In this document: positions 6,769 to 14,467 of the stretch, piece after piece
How positions within the stretch are numbered: the first letter of the stretch is position 1
Layout of the letters: each line of letters opens with the position of its first letter
Notes under the pieces: generated by a model
Databases searched by the model: none
What the model saw: the letters and a program-made list of their open reading frames with translations, nothing else
Told to the model about the DNA's origin: nothing
From: Clostridia bacterium
GTDB lineage: Bacteria > Bacillota > Clostridia > Christensenellales > UBA1242
Length of the DNA: 52,848 bases
Assembly: GCA_017936585.1 (NCBI GenBank)
Contig: JAGBFI010000018.1
Span: 1 to 52,848, forward strand
Reading direction: 5' to 3'
Translations under genes and position numbers: made by a program

Positions 6769-8583
6769 TTAGCCCACGTCTGCAAATTGACTGTTATAAA
6801 GTTCGGCATAAAAGCCATTTTGAGCAAGTAAAGTTTCGTGATCCCCTTGTTCGATGATGTCCCCGTCTTTAAGAACAAGAATGACATCGGCATTTTTGAT
6901 TGTGGACAATCGGTGGGCAATCACAAACGATGTTCTGCCCTCCGTGAGTTTATCCATCGCCTCTTGAATGACAATCTCCGTGCGCGTATCAACGCTTGAT
7001 GTCGCCTCGTCCAAAATAAGCAGTGGAGAGTCTTTTATCATCGCTCTTGCAATCGTGAGTTGCTGCTTTTGCCCCTCTGAAAGCCCCAAACTGTTGTCCA
7101 ATTTTGTGTCATAACCTTTCTTCAAAGTTTGAATGAAATGCTTAAGTCCAACAGCTGAACACACCTCATCAAGTTTCTCATCTGTGACGCCCTCTTTGCC
7201 ATAAACAAGATTTTCTCTGATTGTTCCCTCAAACAACCAAGTGTCCTGCAAAATCATATCAAAAAGATCATGTACATTCTCTCTTGTGATGTCTTTAATT
7301 GAAACTCCATCAATCAAAATATCCCCCTCATCAACCTCATAGAATCTCATAAGCAAATTGACGATTGTCGTCTTTCCGGCTCCCGTTGGCCCCACAATGG
7401 CAACTTTTTGCCCCTTCCTAAGGTCAGCAGAGAAGTTTTTGATGATTTCTTCTTCTTTGTTATATCCAAATTTCACATTCTTAAATTCAACATTTCCTTC
7501 AACTTTTTCAGCTGGAAGCATAACAATTTTCCCTCTTTCATCCACAAGTTCACTTTCCTCAAGCATTTCGAAAATTCTCTTTGATGCTGCCGAAGCTTGT
7601 TGAATTGACGCCATCGATTGTGCAATGGTTGTCAACGGTTGAGAAAAGAGGTTTGCGTACATTGTAAACGAAATGATAGTTCCAAAAGTGACAGCTGTGC
7701 TGCCGCTCAAAGCAAGTGCAACACCCACAATGAAAATTGCAACATATGACAAATTCCCCGCAAAGCCCATAAGCGGTTGCATGAGTCCAGCAAGCGACTG
7801 CGATTTCCAGTTGTTGGCAAACAATTTCTTGTTCACGTTTTCAAATTTTTCTTTTTGTTTTTCCTCAGCATTGTAAGCCTTCACAACAGTGTGATTTGTG
7901 AAAACTTCTTCAATTTGTCCGTTCATTTCGCCCAAGTTTTCCTGCCTGCGATTGAAATATTTTTGGGATTTTCCAAGAATGACAAACATAAGCAAAAATC
8001 CGACAATTGATGTTCCGATTGTGACAAGTGCCAAAACCCAGTTTGACACAAACATCATAATCACAACACCCACAAACAGTGCAATGGCGTTGACGAGGTT
8101 TGCGATTGTCGAGCCAAGCGTCTGCGAAATTGTGTCAACATCGTTTGTCACTCTTGACAAGATATCTCCACGAGTTGTTGTGTCAAAATATTTCAATGGC
8201 AATTTGTTGATTTTTTGATTTATCTGGGTGCGAAGTTTTTTTGCAGTTTTTTGAGTGACTCCCGCCATGATGTATTGCTGTAAATAATTTGCAATCGCAC
8301 CGCCTCCATACAAACACACCATAACAACGGCCGCACTGACAAAAGCAGACATATCAACCCCTGCAAGTTGTTTTGCCCCATCAGTGATGATGTCAATCAA
8401 TCCTCTCACGCGGTCAGCCCCCACAATTGATGTCACTGCACCGGCAACAGCAAGCAGGAGAGCAACAATGATTGCTGGCAGATATGCCTTACAATATGCA
8501 AACAGTTTTTTGATGGCTTTAAAGTCAGTTTTTTCACGAGCGCCCTGAGACATTCCGCGCCCTGGTCCAAATGGTCCTGGCAT
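6769..8583 (-). CDS. ABC exporter half-transporter, catalytic subunit
   Basis: The 604-residue protein has an N-terminal six-helix exporter domain (about 20-330) and a C-terminal ATPase with Walker A GPTGAGKT, Walker B LLILDEATSSVD with catalytic Glu, and an H-loop His (AHRLST). Its signature motif is LSEGQ instead of LSGGQ. This matches the subunit of heterodimeric exporters (LmrCD, BmrCD, TM287/288) whose altered signature faces the partner's degenerate site. ATG at 8583 is chosen because AAAGGAGGAG lies about 9 bases upstream and the partner's stop is 1 base away; the longer frame to 8742 lies inside the partner gene. The substrate is unknown, probably drugs or lipophilic compounds given the MarR regulator. 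Confidence 0.9.
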   Translation of the reverse strand: MPGPFGPGRGMSQGAREKTDFKAIKKLFAYCKAYLPAIIVALLLAVAGAVTSIVGADRVRGLIDIITDGAKQLAGVDMSAFVSAAVVMVCLYGGGAIANYLQQYIMAGVTQKTAKKLRTQINQKINKLPLKYFDTTTRGDILSRVTNDVDTISQTLGSTIANLVNAIALFVGVVIMMFVSNWVLALVTIGTSIVGFLLMFVILGKSQKYFNRRQENLGEMNGQIEEVFTNHTVVKAYNAEEKQKEKFENVNKKLFANNWKSQSLAGLMQPLMGFAGNLSYVAIFIVGVALALSGSTAVTFGTIISFTMYANLFSQPLTTIAQSMASIQQASAASKRIFEMLEESELVDERGKIVMLPAEKVEGNVEFKNVKFGYNKEEEIIKNFSADLRKGQKVAIVGPTGAGKTTIVNLLMRFYEVDEGDILIDGVSIKDITRENVHDLFDMILQDTWLFEGTIRENLVYGKEGVTDEKLDEVCSAVGLKHFIQTLKKGYDTKLDNSLGLSEGQKQQLTIARAMIKDSPLLILDEATSSVDTRTEIVIQEAMDKLTEGRTSFVIAHRLSTIKNADVILVLKDGDIIEQGDHETLLAQNGFYAELYNSQFADVG

Positions 8584-8584
8584 A

Positions 8585-10354
8585 TTACAACTCCTCCTTT
8601 GACAATTGCGAAAGTGCAATTTCTTTGTAAATTTCACAATTTTCAAGTAACTCTTTGTGCGTTCCTTGCCCAACAATCTTGCCTTCATCCAAAACAAGAA
8701 TTTTGTCAGCATCCTTGATTGTTCCAATTCTTTGAGCAACAATAATCACTGTGGTATCCTTCAAATTCTCGTTGATAGACTTACGCACCAGCATATCTGT
8801 TTTGTAGTCCAGTGCTGAGAATGTGTCGTCAAATATGATGATTTCGGCATTCTTATAAAGCGCTCTTGCAATCGACAAACGCTGCTTCTGTCCGCCCGAA
8901 AAGTTTGTTCCACCTTGAGCAACTTCCGCATCAACTCCAGCCTCCAAATCTTTCACAAAATCTGAATGAGAAAGTTCCACCGCCTGAGCAACCCTTTCAT
9001 CGTCAATTTCGTCCGCACCATATGTGATGTTTTCTTTGATTGTTCCTTTGAAAAGCACCGCCTTTTGGGTTGCAAGAGCAATTTTGTCACGAAGTTCCTT
9101 TTCAGAATAATCCCTCACATTCACGCCATCAACAAGCACTTCACCATCAGTCGCGTCATGAAAACGTGGAATCATGTTGACAAGTGTCGTCTTTGAACTC
9201 CCTGTCGCGCCAATGATTGCCAGCGTTTCACCTTTGTTCACCTTGAATGAGATGTTGCTCAGCGCGCATTCGCTGTACCCAGAATCCCCATAAGAAAACG
9301 ACACATTTCTAAATTCAATTTCGCCAACTTTGTCAGTTTTCACAGTGCCCTTTCCATCAACAATTGAAGGCTCAGTTTTCAACACTTCAACAATTCTCTT
9401 GGCGGAAACCATTGTTCTTGGCAAAACGATGAAAATCATAATAAGCATCATGAACGCCATGACAACACGCATTGCATACATCGAAAATGCCGACATGTTT
9501 TCAATCAACGCACCTCTTGACTGCATCAACGCAATCGGGTCTCCACTGAAAGCAATATTGTTGACAAGAACAGCACCAATCCAATAAATTGCCAGCGATA
9601 ATCCATTCATGGCAATTGTCATCACAGGCATCATAAAACCCATCGCGCGTGATGTGAAAAGGTGATTTTTTGTGATTTTGTCATTCACTTTTTCAAATTT
9701 GCCTTCTTGATATGCCTCTGCGTTAAACGCTCTGACAACTCTCACACCAGCAACATTTTCTCTGGTCACATTGTTGATGTCATCAGTAAGTTTTTGAATT
9801 TTCTTAAATCTTGGAAGACAAATTCCCACCAAAATTCCAATGCAAACAACAATCACTCCAACGCAAACAATCACTGCTGTCGTCCAGCTTATGTCAGTTT
9901 CCGAAATTTTGCAAATCGCCCAAATTGCCATAATTGGAGCCTTGAACAGCAGCTGAACGCCCATTGCCATAAAATTCTGCATTTGCATAACATCATTTGT
10001 TGTTCTTGTAATCAAACTTGCAGTTGAAAACTTTTTCATTTCAGCATCAGAAAAAGTGGAAATTTTGTTAAAAAGCTCCGTTCTGAGCGTTTTTGAAAAT
10101 GAACTTGCAACCTTTGAAATCAAAACCGAACACGCAATCGCCGCAAGCAAACTGCCCGCAGCACAAGCAAGCATCAGTCCGCCGTTACGCCACACTTCGC
10201 CCATCTCAGCATTACCAGCAAGAACAATCCCCGTGAGTGCCTTTGTGTAATCCGGCATTGTAAGTTCTAGCCACACCTGAACAACAATCAATCCAACACT
10301 GACAGCAATCAAAAGCCAGTCAGTTTTCTTCAAATATTTCAACAGTTTAAACAT
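8585..10354 (-). CDS. ABC exporter half-transporter, degenerate-site subunit
   Basis: The 589-residue partner has six transmembrane helices (first about residues 14-34) and an ATPase domain with a canonical FSGGQ signature but altered catalytic motifs: Walker A GATGSSKT, Walker B IIIFDDTFSALD with Asp in place of the catalytic Glu, and Gln in place of the H-loop His (AQRIGT). The pair would therefore form one working and one degenerate ATP site, a hallmark of heterodimeric multidrug-type exporters. AAGGAG precedes the ATG. The gene is 67 bases downstream of marR and 1 base upstream of its partner, so all three are probably one operon. Confidence 0.9.
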   Translation of the reverse strand: MFKLLKYLKKTDWLLIAVSVGLIVVQVWLELTMPDYTKALTGIVLAGNAEMGEVWRNGGLMLACAAGSLLAAIACSVLISKVASSFSKTLRTELFNKISTFSDAEMKKFSTASLITRTTNDVMQMQNFMAMGVQLLFKAPIMAIWAICKISETDISWTTAVIVCVGVIVVCIGILVGICLPRFKKIQKLTDDINNVTRENVAGVRVVRAFNAEAYQEGKFEKVNDKITKNHLFTSRAMGFMMPVMTIAMNGLSLAIYWIGAVLVNNIAFSGDPIALMQSRGALIENMSAFSMYAMRVVMAFMMLIMIFIVLPRTMVSAKRIVEVLKTEPSIVDGKGTVKTDKVGEIEFRNVSFSYGDSGYSECALSNISFKVNKGETLAIIGATGSSKTTLVNMIPRFHDATDGEVLVDGVNVRDYSEKELRDKIALATQKAVLFKGTIKENITYGADEIDDERVAQAVELSHSDFVKDLEAGVDAEVAQGGTNFSGGQKQRLSIARALYKNAEIIIFDDTFSALDYKTDMLVRKSINENLKDTTVIIVAQRIGTIKDADKILVLDEGKIVGQGTHKELLENCEIYKEIALSQLSKEEL

Positions 10355-10421
10355 TTCTTCTCCTTAATTAAAACAAAAAACAAATTTTGAAATTCAAACT
10401 TAATTATATATGCTTTAAAGG

Positions 10422-10847
10422 CTAAATTCTTTCTTCCATAATCTTCTTCACTTTCTCAGCCGTCTTCAAAAAATGGTCAATCTCTTCAATACCCACGACT
10501 TCAATCACCTTCATGACATCCTCAATAGCCCTCTCTTTCATGCTTTCCACTTTCTTCAGTCCCTGCTCTGTCAAGGACACAACTTCAATTCGAGCATCTT
10601 TTGATGATGTCCTCTTTCTAATATAGCCCTTATCCTCAACCTTTTTCAGAAGAACAGCAACCCGAGCACGGCTTATGTTCATTGCTTCACTTATCGAGGA
10701 AGCATAAACCTCCGTTTCCGCCTCACTTAAAAACATCAACACAAATCTCGTGCCATTTTCAAGTTCAGACACATGTTTAAAAACATGTTCAGGTCTGTTA
10801 TCGCAAAATCTTTTAATAACCTGCATAGCTTGGTCTCTTGTCGCCAT
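10422..10847 (-). CDS. MarR-family repressor of the ABC exporter operon
   Basis: The 141-residue protein has a MarR winged helix: ASSISEAMNISRARVAVLLKKVEDKGYIRKR, then the wing SSKDARIEVVSLTEQG, flanked by dimerisation helices at both ends. ATG at 10847 is chosen because GGAG lies 7 bases upstream; the longer frame to 10904 runs into its own promoter. A 21-bp palindrome overlaps the -35 box and a third half-site lies just before the ribosome site, so the protein probably represses its own operon until a ligand releases it. Confidence 0.88.
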   Translation of the reverse strand: MATRDQAMQVIKRFCDNRPEHVFKHVSELENGTRFVLMFLSEAETEVYASSISEAMNISRARVAVLLKKVEDKGYIRKRTSSKDARIEVVSLTEQGLKKVESMKERAIEDVMKVIEVVGIEEIDHFLKTAEKVKKIMEERI

Positions 10848-10875
10848 GTTCCTTCTCCTTTTGTCAACGATATCT

Positions 10876-10904
10876 ATTATATGCACACAAAATAAATTTG
10901 TCAA
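10876..10904 (-). promoter_or_regulatory. Consensus promoter of the marR-ABC operon
   Basis: TTGACA (10904-10899), a 17-base spacer and TATAAT (10881-10876) on the minus strand, about 30 bases upstream of the MarR start. Confidence 0.88.
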
Positions 10905-10917
10905 CTAGGTTAACAAA
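10897..10917. promoter_or_regulatory. MarR operator overlapping the -35 box
   Basis: TTTGTCAAC-TAG-GTTAACAAA is a 9-bp inverted repeat with one mismatch, covering the -35 box. The half-site TTTGTCAAC recurs at 10860-10868 between the transcription start and the ribosome site. Confidence 0.7.
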
Positions 10918-11103
10918 CTTTTCAAAAAGATTTTTTAATCAAATAATTTCATCAAAGATTATAGAAAAATCTGCATTCAAAAACTTACATAAACACAAAA
11001 AACTTGCAAATTTCAAAATTAAAAGGAAACCATTTCTTTAAAAGAAAAACACAGAAAGAATAAAGAAAAAACTAAAAAAAAGCAAATTTTTTGCAAAAAA
11101 ACA

Positions 11104-11131
11104 TAAAAAAAATGAGGTTTTTCCTCATTTT
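11104..11131 (-). terminator. Terminator of gatCAB
   Basis: AAATGAGG / CCTCATTT with a 5-base loop, flanked by A- and T-runs, directly after the gatB stop codon. Confidence 0.85.
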
Positions 11132-12556
11132 TTATTGAAATTCTTTTGCAATAAGTTCTCTCACCTTTGCACTATTTGCTTTGCCTCCTGTGTTTTTCAT
11201 AACATATCCAACAATAAATCCAACAACTTTTTCAGGTGCATTTTTATAGTCCTCAGCCACTTTGACATTCTCACTTTTCAACTTTCGAAGCAATCCCAAA
11301 ATCTCGTCATCGGAAATTGTCACAAGCAAATTCATTTCTTTTGCAAGCACGAGAGGATCCTTCCCCGTTTCAATCACTTTGTCCAAAAGTTGCAAGCCGA
11401 CTGTCTTGTTGATAACTTTTTCTTCCACCATTTTCACAATGCCTGCAAGTGATTTTTCGTCAATTGGGAATTCAAACTCTTCTTGTTCTTTCACAAGTTT
11501 CAAAAGATCAACCATAATCCAGTTGCTTATCTTTTTTGGAGCATTGAAATTCTCCACGCACTTTTCAAAATAGTCAGAAATATATCTTGTTGAAGTTAAA
11601 ATTCCCGCGTCATATTCTGGCAAGCCAAACTCCTCGATATAGCGTTTACGTCTATCTTGTGGAAGCATGACCATCTCAGACTTGATTCTTGCAACCTCTT
11701 CACTTGGAATCTCAACTGGCAAAAGGTCTGGGTCTGGGAAATATCGATAATCTTGTGCTTGCTCTTTGCTTCTCATTGCATAACTTTGTCCACTGGCATC
11801 ATCCCACTTTCTTGTTTCTTGAACAACATGTCCGCCAGTCGCAAGAACTTCAGCTTGTCTTTCTGCTTCATATTCAATCGCTCTTTGCACGCTCTTGAAA
11901 GAATTAAGGTTTTTCATTTCTGTTCTGATTCCATATTCGCTATCACCCTTTTTCTTGAGTGAAAGATTGACGTCACAACGCATTCCTCCTTCTTCCATCT
12001 TACAATTTGCAATATCTTCAAACACAAGACTTTCACGCACTTTTTTCAAAAATTCAACCACTTCATCAGCAGACGAAAAGTCCGGCTCTGTCACCATTTC
12101 AATAAGTGGTGTTCCGCCGCGATTATAGTCCACAAGCGTTCCAACAGCCTTGTTTATGTGAACAAGTTTTCCTGCATCTTCTTCAAGGTGAATTCTGTTC
12201 AGACGAATTGTTTTTCCGCTGTCAAGTTCAATCTTTCCGCCAATGCAAAGAGGATAAACCAACTGACTGATTTGATATGCCTTGCTGAGGTCGGGATAAA
12301 AATAGTTCTTTCTTTCAAAAACTGAATAAGGAGAAATATCGCATCCAAATGAAAGCCCAGCCTTAATTGCAAGTTCAACTGCATGTTTGTTCAAAACTGG
12401 AAGCGCCCCAGGCATGCCCGTGCAAACTGGGCAAGTGTTTGTGTTTGGTTCGTCCCCAAATTGGTTTTTGCAAGCACAAAAAACCTTTGTCTTTGTGTGA
12501 AGTTCAGCATGAATCTCCAAGCCAATCACAATATCATAATTGTCCAAATAACTCAT
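11132..12556 (-). CDS. gatB: Asp-tRNA(Asn)/Glu-tRNA(Gln) amidotransferase subunit B
   Basis: GatB binds misacylated Asp-tRNA(Asn) or Glu-tRNA(Gln), activates the side chain with ATP and performs the transamidation in the cytosol. The 474-residue length is normal. The N-terminus YDIVIGLEIHAELHTKTKVFCACKNQFG and the motifs CPVCTGMPGALPVLN, NRIHLEEDAGKL and YRYFPDPDLLPVEI are diagnostic. The C-terminal tRNA-binding YqeY-like domain is present, ending in GKANSAKVRELIAKEF. The start overlaps the end of gatA by 4 bases, so the genes are coupled. The operon has a candidate attenuator upstream of gatC. Confidence 0.97.
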   Translation of the reverse strand: MSYLDNYDIVIGLEIHAELHTKTKVFCACKNQFGDEPNTNTCPVCTGMPGALPVLNKHAVELAIKAGLSFGCDISPYSVFERKNYFYPDLSKAYQISQLVYPLCIGGKIELDSGKTIRLNRIHLEEDAGKLVHINKAVGTLVDYNRGGTPLIEMVTEPDFSSADEVVEFLKKVRESLVFEDIANCKMEEGGMRCDVNLSLKKKGDSEYGIRTEMKNLNSFKSVQRAIEYEAERQAEVLATGGHVVQETRKWDDASGQSYAMRSKEQAQDYRYFPDPDLLPVEIPSEEVARIKSEMVMLPQDRRKRYIEEFGLPEYDAGILTSTRYISDYFEKCVENFNAPKKISNWIMVDLLKLVKEQEEFEFPIDEKSLAGIVKMVEEKVINKTVGLQLLDKVIETGKDPLVLAKEMNLLVTISDDEILGLLRKLKSENVKVAEDYKNAPEKVVGFIVGYVMKNTGGKANSAKVRELIAKEFQ

Positions 12557-13971
12557 TTTGCACCCCCCACTTTCTCAAACATCTTTGCAATTTCAAACAT
12601 AACAGCTTCGTTCTGCTCGTCTGCATAGAACTGCACTCCCAATGGCAATCCATTTTCAGCCACTCCATATGGCACAGAAATTGCCGGCACTCCAACAATG
12701 TTTGCTGGCACTGTAAAGAGGTCTTCCTTATACATTGCAACTGGGTCAGAAATCTTTTCCCCAATCTTGAATGCTGAGCCCGATGTTGTTGGCATGATGA
12801 TGCAATCGCAGTTCTCAAAAGCAGTCTTAAATTCTCTCCTGATCAACTTCTGTACCGCTTTTGCTTTGTTGTAATACGCATCAAAGTAGCCGCTTGAAAG
12901 CACGTAGTTTCCAAGCATAATTCTGCGTTTAACTTCTTTCCCAAACCCTTCGCTTCTGCTCTTCACATAAACACTTTCAAGGTCCGACGTGTCGTCAGCG
13001 CGGGTTGTGTATTTCACTCCGTCAAAACGTGCAAGGTTTGATGTTGCCTCAGCTGGTGCAATGATGTAATAGCACGCAAGTGAGTTTTGAATGTGAGGAA
13101 TGTCCACTTGAACAATGTCAAACGTGTCATTCAATTTCTCAAGCATTGCATAAAACTTTTCTCGGCAAGGGCTGTCTTTGAACGCTTGCATAACTTGTCT
13201 GCAAACGCCAAGTTTATATTTGCTCTTATGCACACCTGTCAATTTGTTGTCAATTGTGGTGCTGTCGTTTGCATCTTTTCCAGCGAGAACCTTCAAAACA
13301 AGCTCACAATCACTTGCAGTTTTTGCGATTGGAGACGCTTGATCCAGAGAACTTGCAAACGCAACAATTCCATATCTCGAAACTGTGCCATAGGTTGGCT
13401 TCACCCCAACAACGCCGTTGAAAGAAGCTGGCTGTCTGATTGAGCCCCCTGTGTCTGTCCCAAGCGCACAAGGAACAAGCCCAGCAGCGACTGCTGCTGC
13501 ACTTCCGCCGCTACTTCCACCTGCAACATACTCAGGGTTGATTGCGTTGTGGCAAGCCCCATAACAAGTGTTTTCGCAGCTGCCACCCATTGCAAACTCG
13601 TCCATGTTTGTTCTTCCAAAAATGATTGCATCCTCAGCCACCAATTTTTCAACAACAGTGGAAGAATATGGTGCAACAAAGTTCTGCAAAAATTTGCTTG
13701 CACAGGCCATTTTCTTTCCTTTACACAAAATATTGTCTTTTATTGCCACTGGCACGCCAGCCAAAATGCCCACTTTTTCGCCTTTAGCAATCTTCGCATC
13801 AACTTCTTTGGCTTTTTCCAAAACATCATCAAAAACCTCAATCATTGCGTTGAGACTTTTCTTTTCTTCACATCTTGCAATGAAATATTTGACAACTTCC
13901 TCACTTGAAAATTGTCCATTTTTGATTCCATCGCGAATTTCAATTAATGTCAAATCACAATATTCCATCAC
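12553..13971 (-). CDS. gatA: Asp-tRNA(Asn)/Glu-tRNA(Gln) amidotransferase subunit A
   Basis: GatA is the glutaminase subunit that frees ammonia from glutamine for GatB. The 472-residue protein carries the amidase signature, with the Ser-cisSer-Lys triad at Lys78 (VAIKDN), Ser153 (GGSSGGSA) and Ser177 ([11 protein letters not shown]), one residue offset from the well-known positions in Staphylococcus GatA. Length and motifs are complete. Its start overlaps the end of gatC by 4 bases, and its stop overlaps gatB. Confidence 0.97.
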   Translation of the reverse strand: MMEYCDLTLIEIRDGIKNGQFSSEEVVKYFIARCEEKKSLNAMIEVFDDVLEKAKEVDAKIAKGEKVGILAGVPVAIKDNILCKGKKMACASKFLQNFVAPYSSTVVEKLVAEDAIIFGRTNMDEFAMGGSCENTCYGACHNAINPEYVAGGSSGGSAAAVAAGLVPCALGTDTGGSIRQPASFNGVVGVKPTYGTVSRYGIVAFASSLDQASPIAKTASDCELVLKVLAGKDANDSTTIDNKLTGVHKSKYKLGVCRQVMQAFKDSPCREKFYAMLEKLNDTFDIVQVDIPHIQNSLACYYIIAPAEATSNLARFDGVKYTTRADDTSDLESVYVKSRSEGFGKEVKRRIMLGNYVLSSGYFDAYYNKAKAVQKLIRREFKTAFENCDCIIMPTTSGSAFKIGEKISDPVAMYKEDLFTVPANIVGVPAISVPYGVAENGLPLGVQFYADEQNEAVMFEIAKMFEKVGGAK

Positions 13972-14240
13972 TCAACCACCAGCGGTGTCACATAACAACC
14001 GTCCTTTTGTTTTGGTGCATTTTGAAGCACATCTTCGTTGCTCATGCTCTCTTTTGGCTCGTCCTCACGAAGCTTTGCAAGCGCAATAGGCTTGTCACGC
14101 CCCAAATCCTGAGGAATTTCCAACGCTTTGATTTCATCCACAAAAGCAAGAACATCGTCAAATTCTTTTTCGAACTTTTCTCGTTCCTCGTCTGAAAATT
14201 TGAGTTTGCTCAAATATTCCAAATGTTCAATTTTGTTCAT
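13968..14240 (-). CDS. gatC: Asp-tRNA(Asn)/Glu-tRNA(Gln) amidotransferase subunit C
   Basis: The 90-residue protein has the GatC pattern: an N-terminal helix IEHLEYLSKLKFSDEEREKFEKEF, a central VDEIKALEIP and a C-terminal REDEP...[20 protein letters not shown]. GatC wraps around and stabilises the GatA-GatB interface. AAGGGG precedes the ATG. It is the first gene of gatCAB, 31 bases downstream of a terminator-like hairpin that belongs to the operon's own leader, so its expression should depend on read-through of that hairpin. Confidence 0.95.
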   Translation of the reverse strand: MNKIEHLEYLSKLKFSDEEREKFEKEFDDVLAFVDEIKALEIPQDLGRDKPIALAKLREDEPKESMSNEDVLQNAPKQKDGCYVTPLVVE

Positions 14241-14270
14241 ATAAACCCCTTTAATTCATATCTAAAAATG

Positions 14271-14300
14271 TAAAAAACGGAATGGTTCTCTCCACTCCGT
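14271..14300 (-). terminator. Attenuator terminator in the gatCAB leader
   Basis: On the minus strand ACGGAGTGG (14300-14292) and CCATTCCGT (14285-14277) form a 9-bp stem with one G-T wobble and a 6-base loop, followed by a T-run. It lies between the gatCAB promoter and gatC, so it must be read through for gat expression. The segment AATGGGTTCT (14335-14326) can pair with AGAACCATT of this hairpin with one bulged G, which would disrupt it. Confidence 0.78.
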
Positions 14301-14325
14301 CAATTCAAAAATCAACAACGCAAAA

Positions 14326-14335
14326 AGAACCCATT
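14326..14335 (-). promoter_or_regulatory. Candidate antiterminator strand in the gatCAB leader
   Basis: AATGGGTTCT is complementary, with one bulged G, to AGAACCATT inside the terminator. It overlaps the leader peptide stop codon, so a ribosome finishing the peptide would mask it, while one stalled upstream would leave it free. Confidence 0.65.
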
Positions 14336-14387
14336 AAAATGAAGTGCAAAGATTATTTTGATTGTTGAAATTTACAAATTCAGACAT
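14334..14387 (-). CDS. Asn/Gln-rich leader peptide of gatCAB
   Basis: This is a 17-codon frame, MSEFVNFNNQNNLCTSF, with five Asn and one Gln, including the run Asn-Asn-Gln-Asn-Asn. GGAG lies 5 bases before the ATG, and the ATG is about 16 bases after the expected transcription start. The stop codon overlaps a segment that can pair with the downstream terminator. GatCAB makes Asn-tRNA(Asn) and Gln-tRNA(Gln), so stalling at these codons when those tRNAs are scarce would favour the antiterminator and raise gatCAB. The frame, ribosome site and hairpins are seen directly; the regulatory reading is inference by analogy with trp/his-type leaders. Confidence 0.75.
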   Translation of the reverse strand: MSEFVNFNNQNNLCTSF

Positions 14388-14409
14388 AAAATCTCCAATT
14401 ACAAGAAAT

Positions 14410-14439
14410 ATTTTAACATCTCCATGCCCAAATTGTCAA
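14410..14439 (-). promoter_or_regulatory. Promoter of the gatCAB leader
   Basis: TTGACA (14439-14434), then TAAAAT (14415-14410) with an 18-base spacer on the minus strand. It lies just after the stop of the upstream gene (14468). No terminator separates the two, so read-through into the leader is also possible. Confidence 0.75.
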
Positions 14440-14467
14440 CTTTTTATATGCATTTTCACGCCAAAAA

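Noticed and set aside
8584..8742. N-terminal extension of the second ABC subunit
   Set aside because: It overlaps the 3' end of the partner gene in another frame and has no ribosome site; ATG 8583 has a strong one.
14241..14467. T-box riboswitch upstream of gatCAB
   Set aside because: The leader is only about 160 bases from the promoter to gatC, lacks a long stem I and lacks the conserved GGUGGNACCGCG-type box. A micro-frame with Asn/Gln codons explains the region better.
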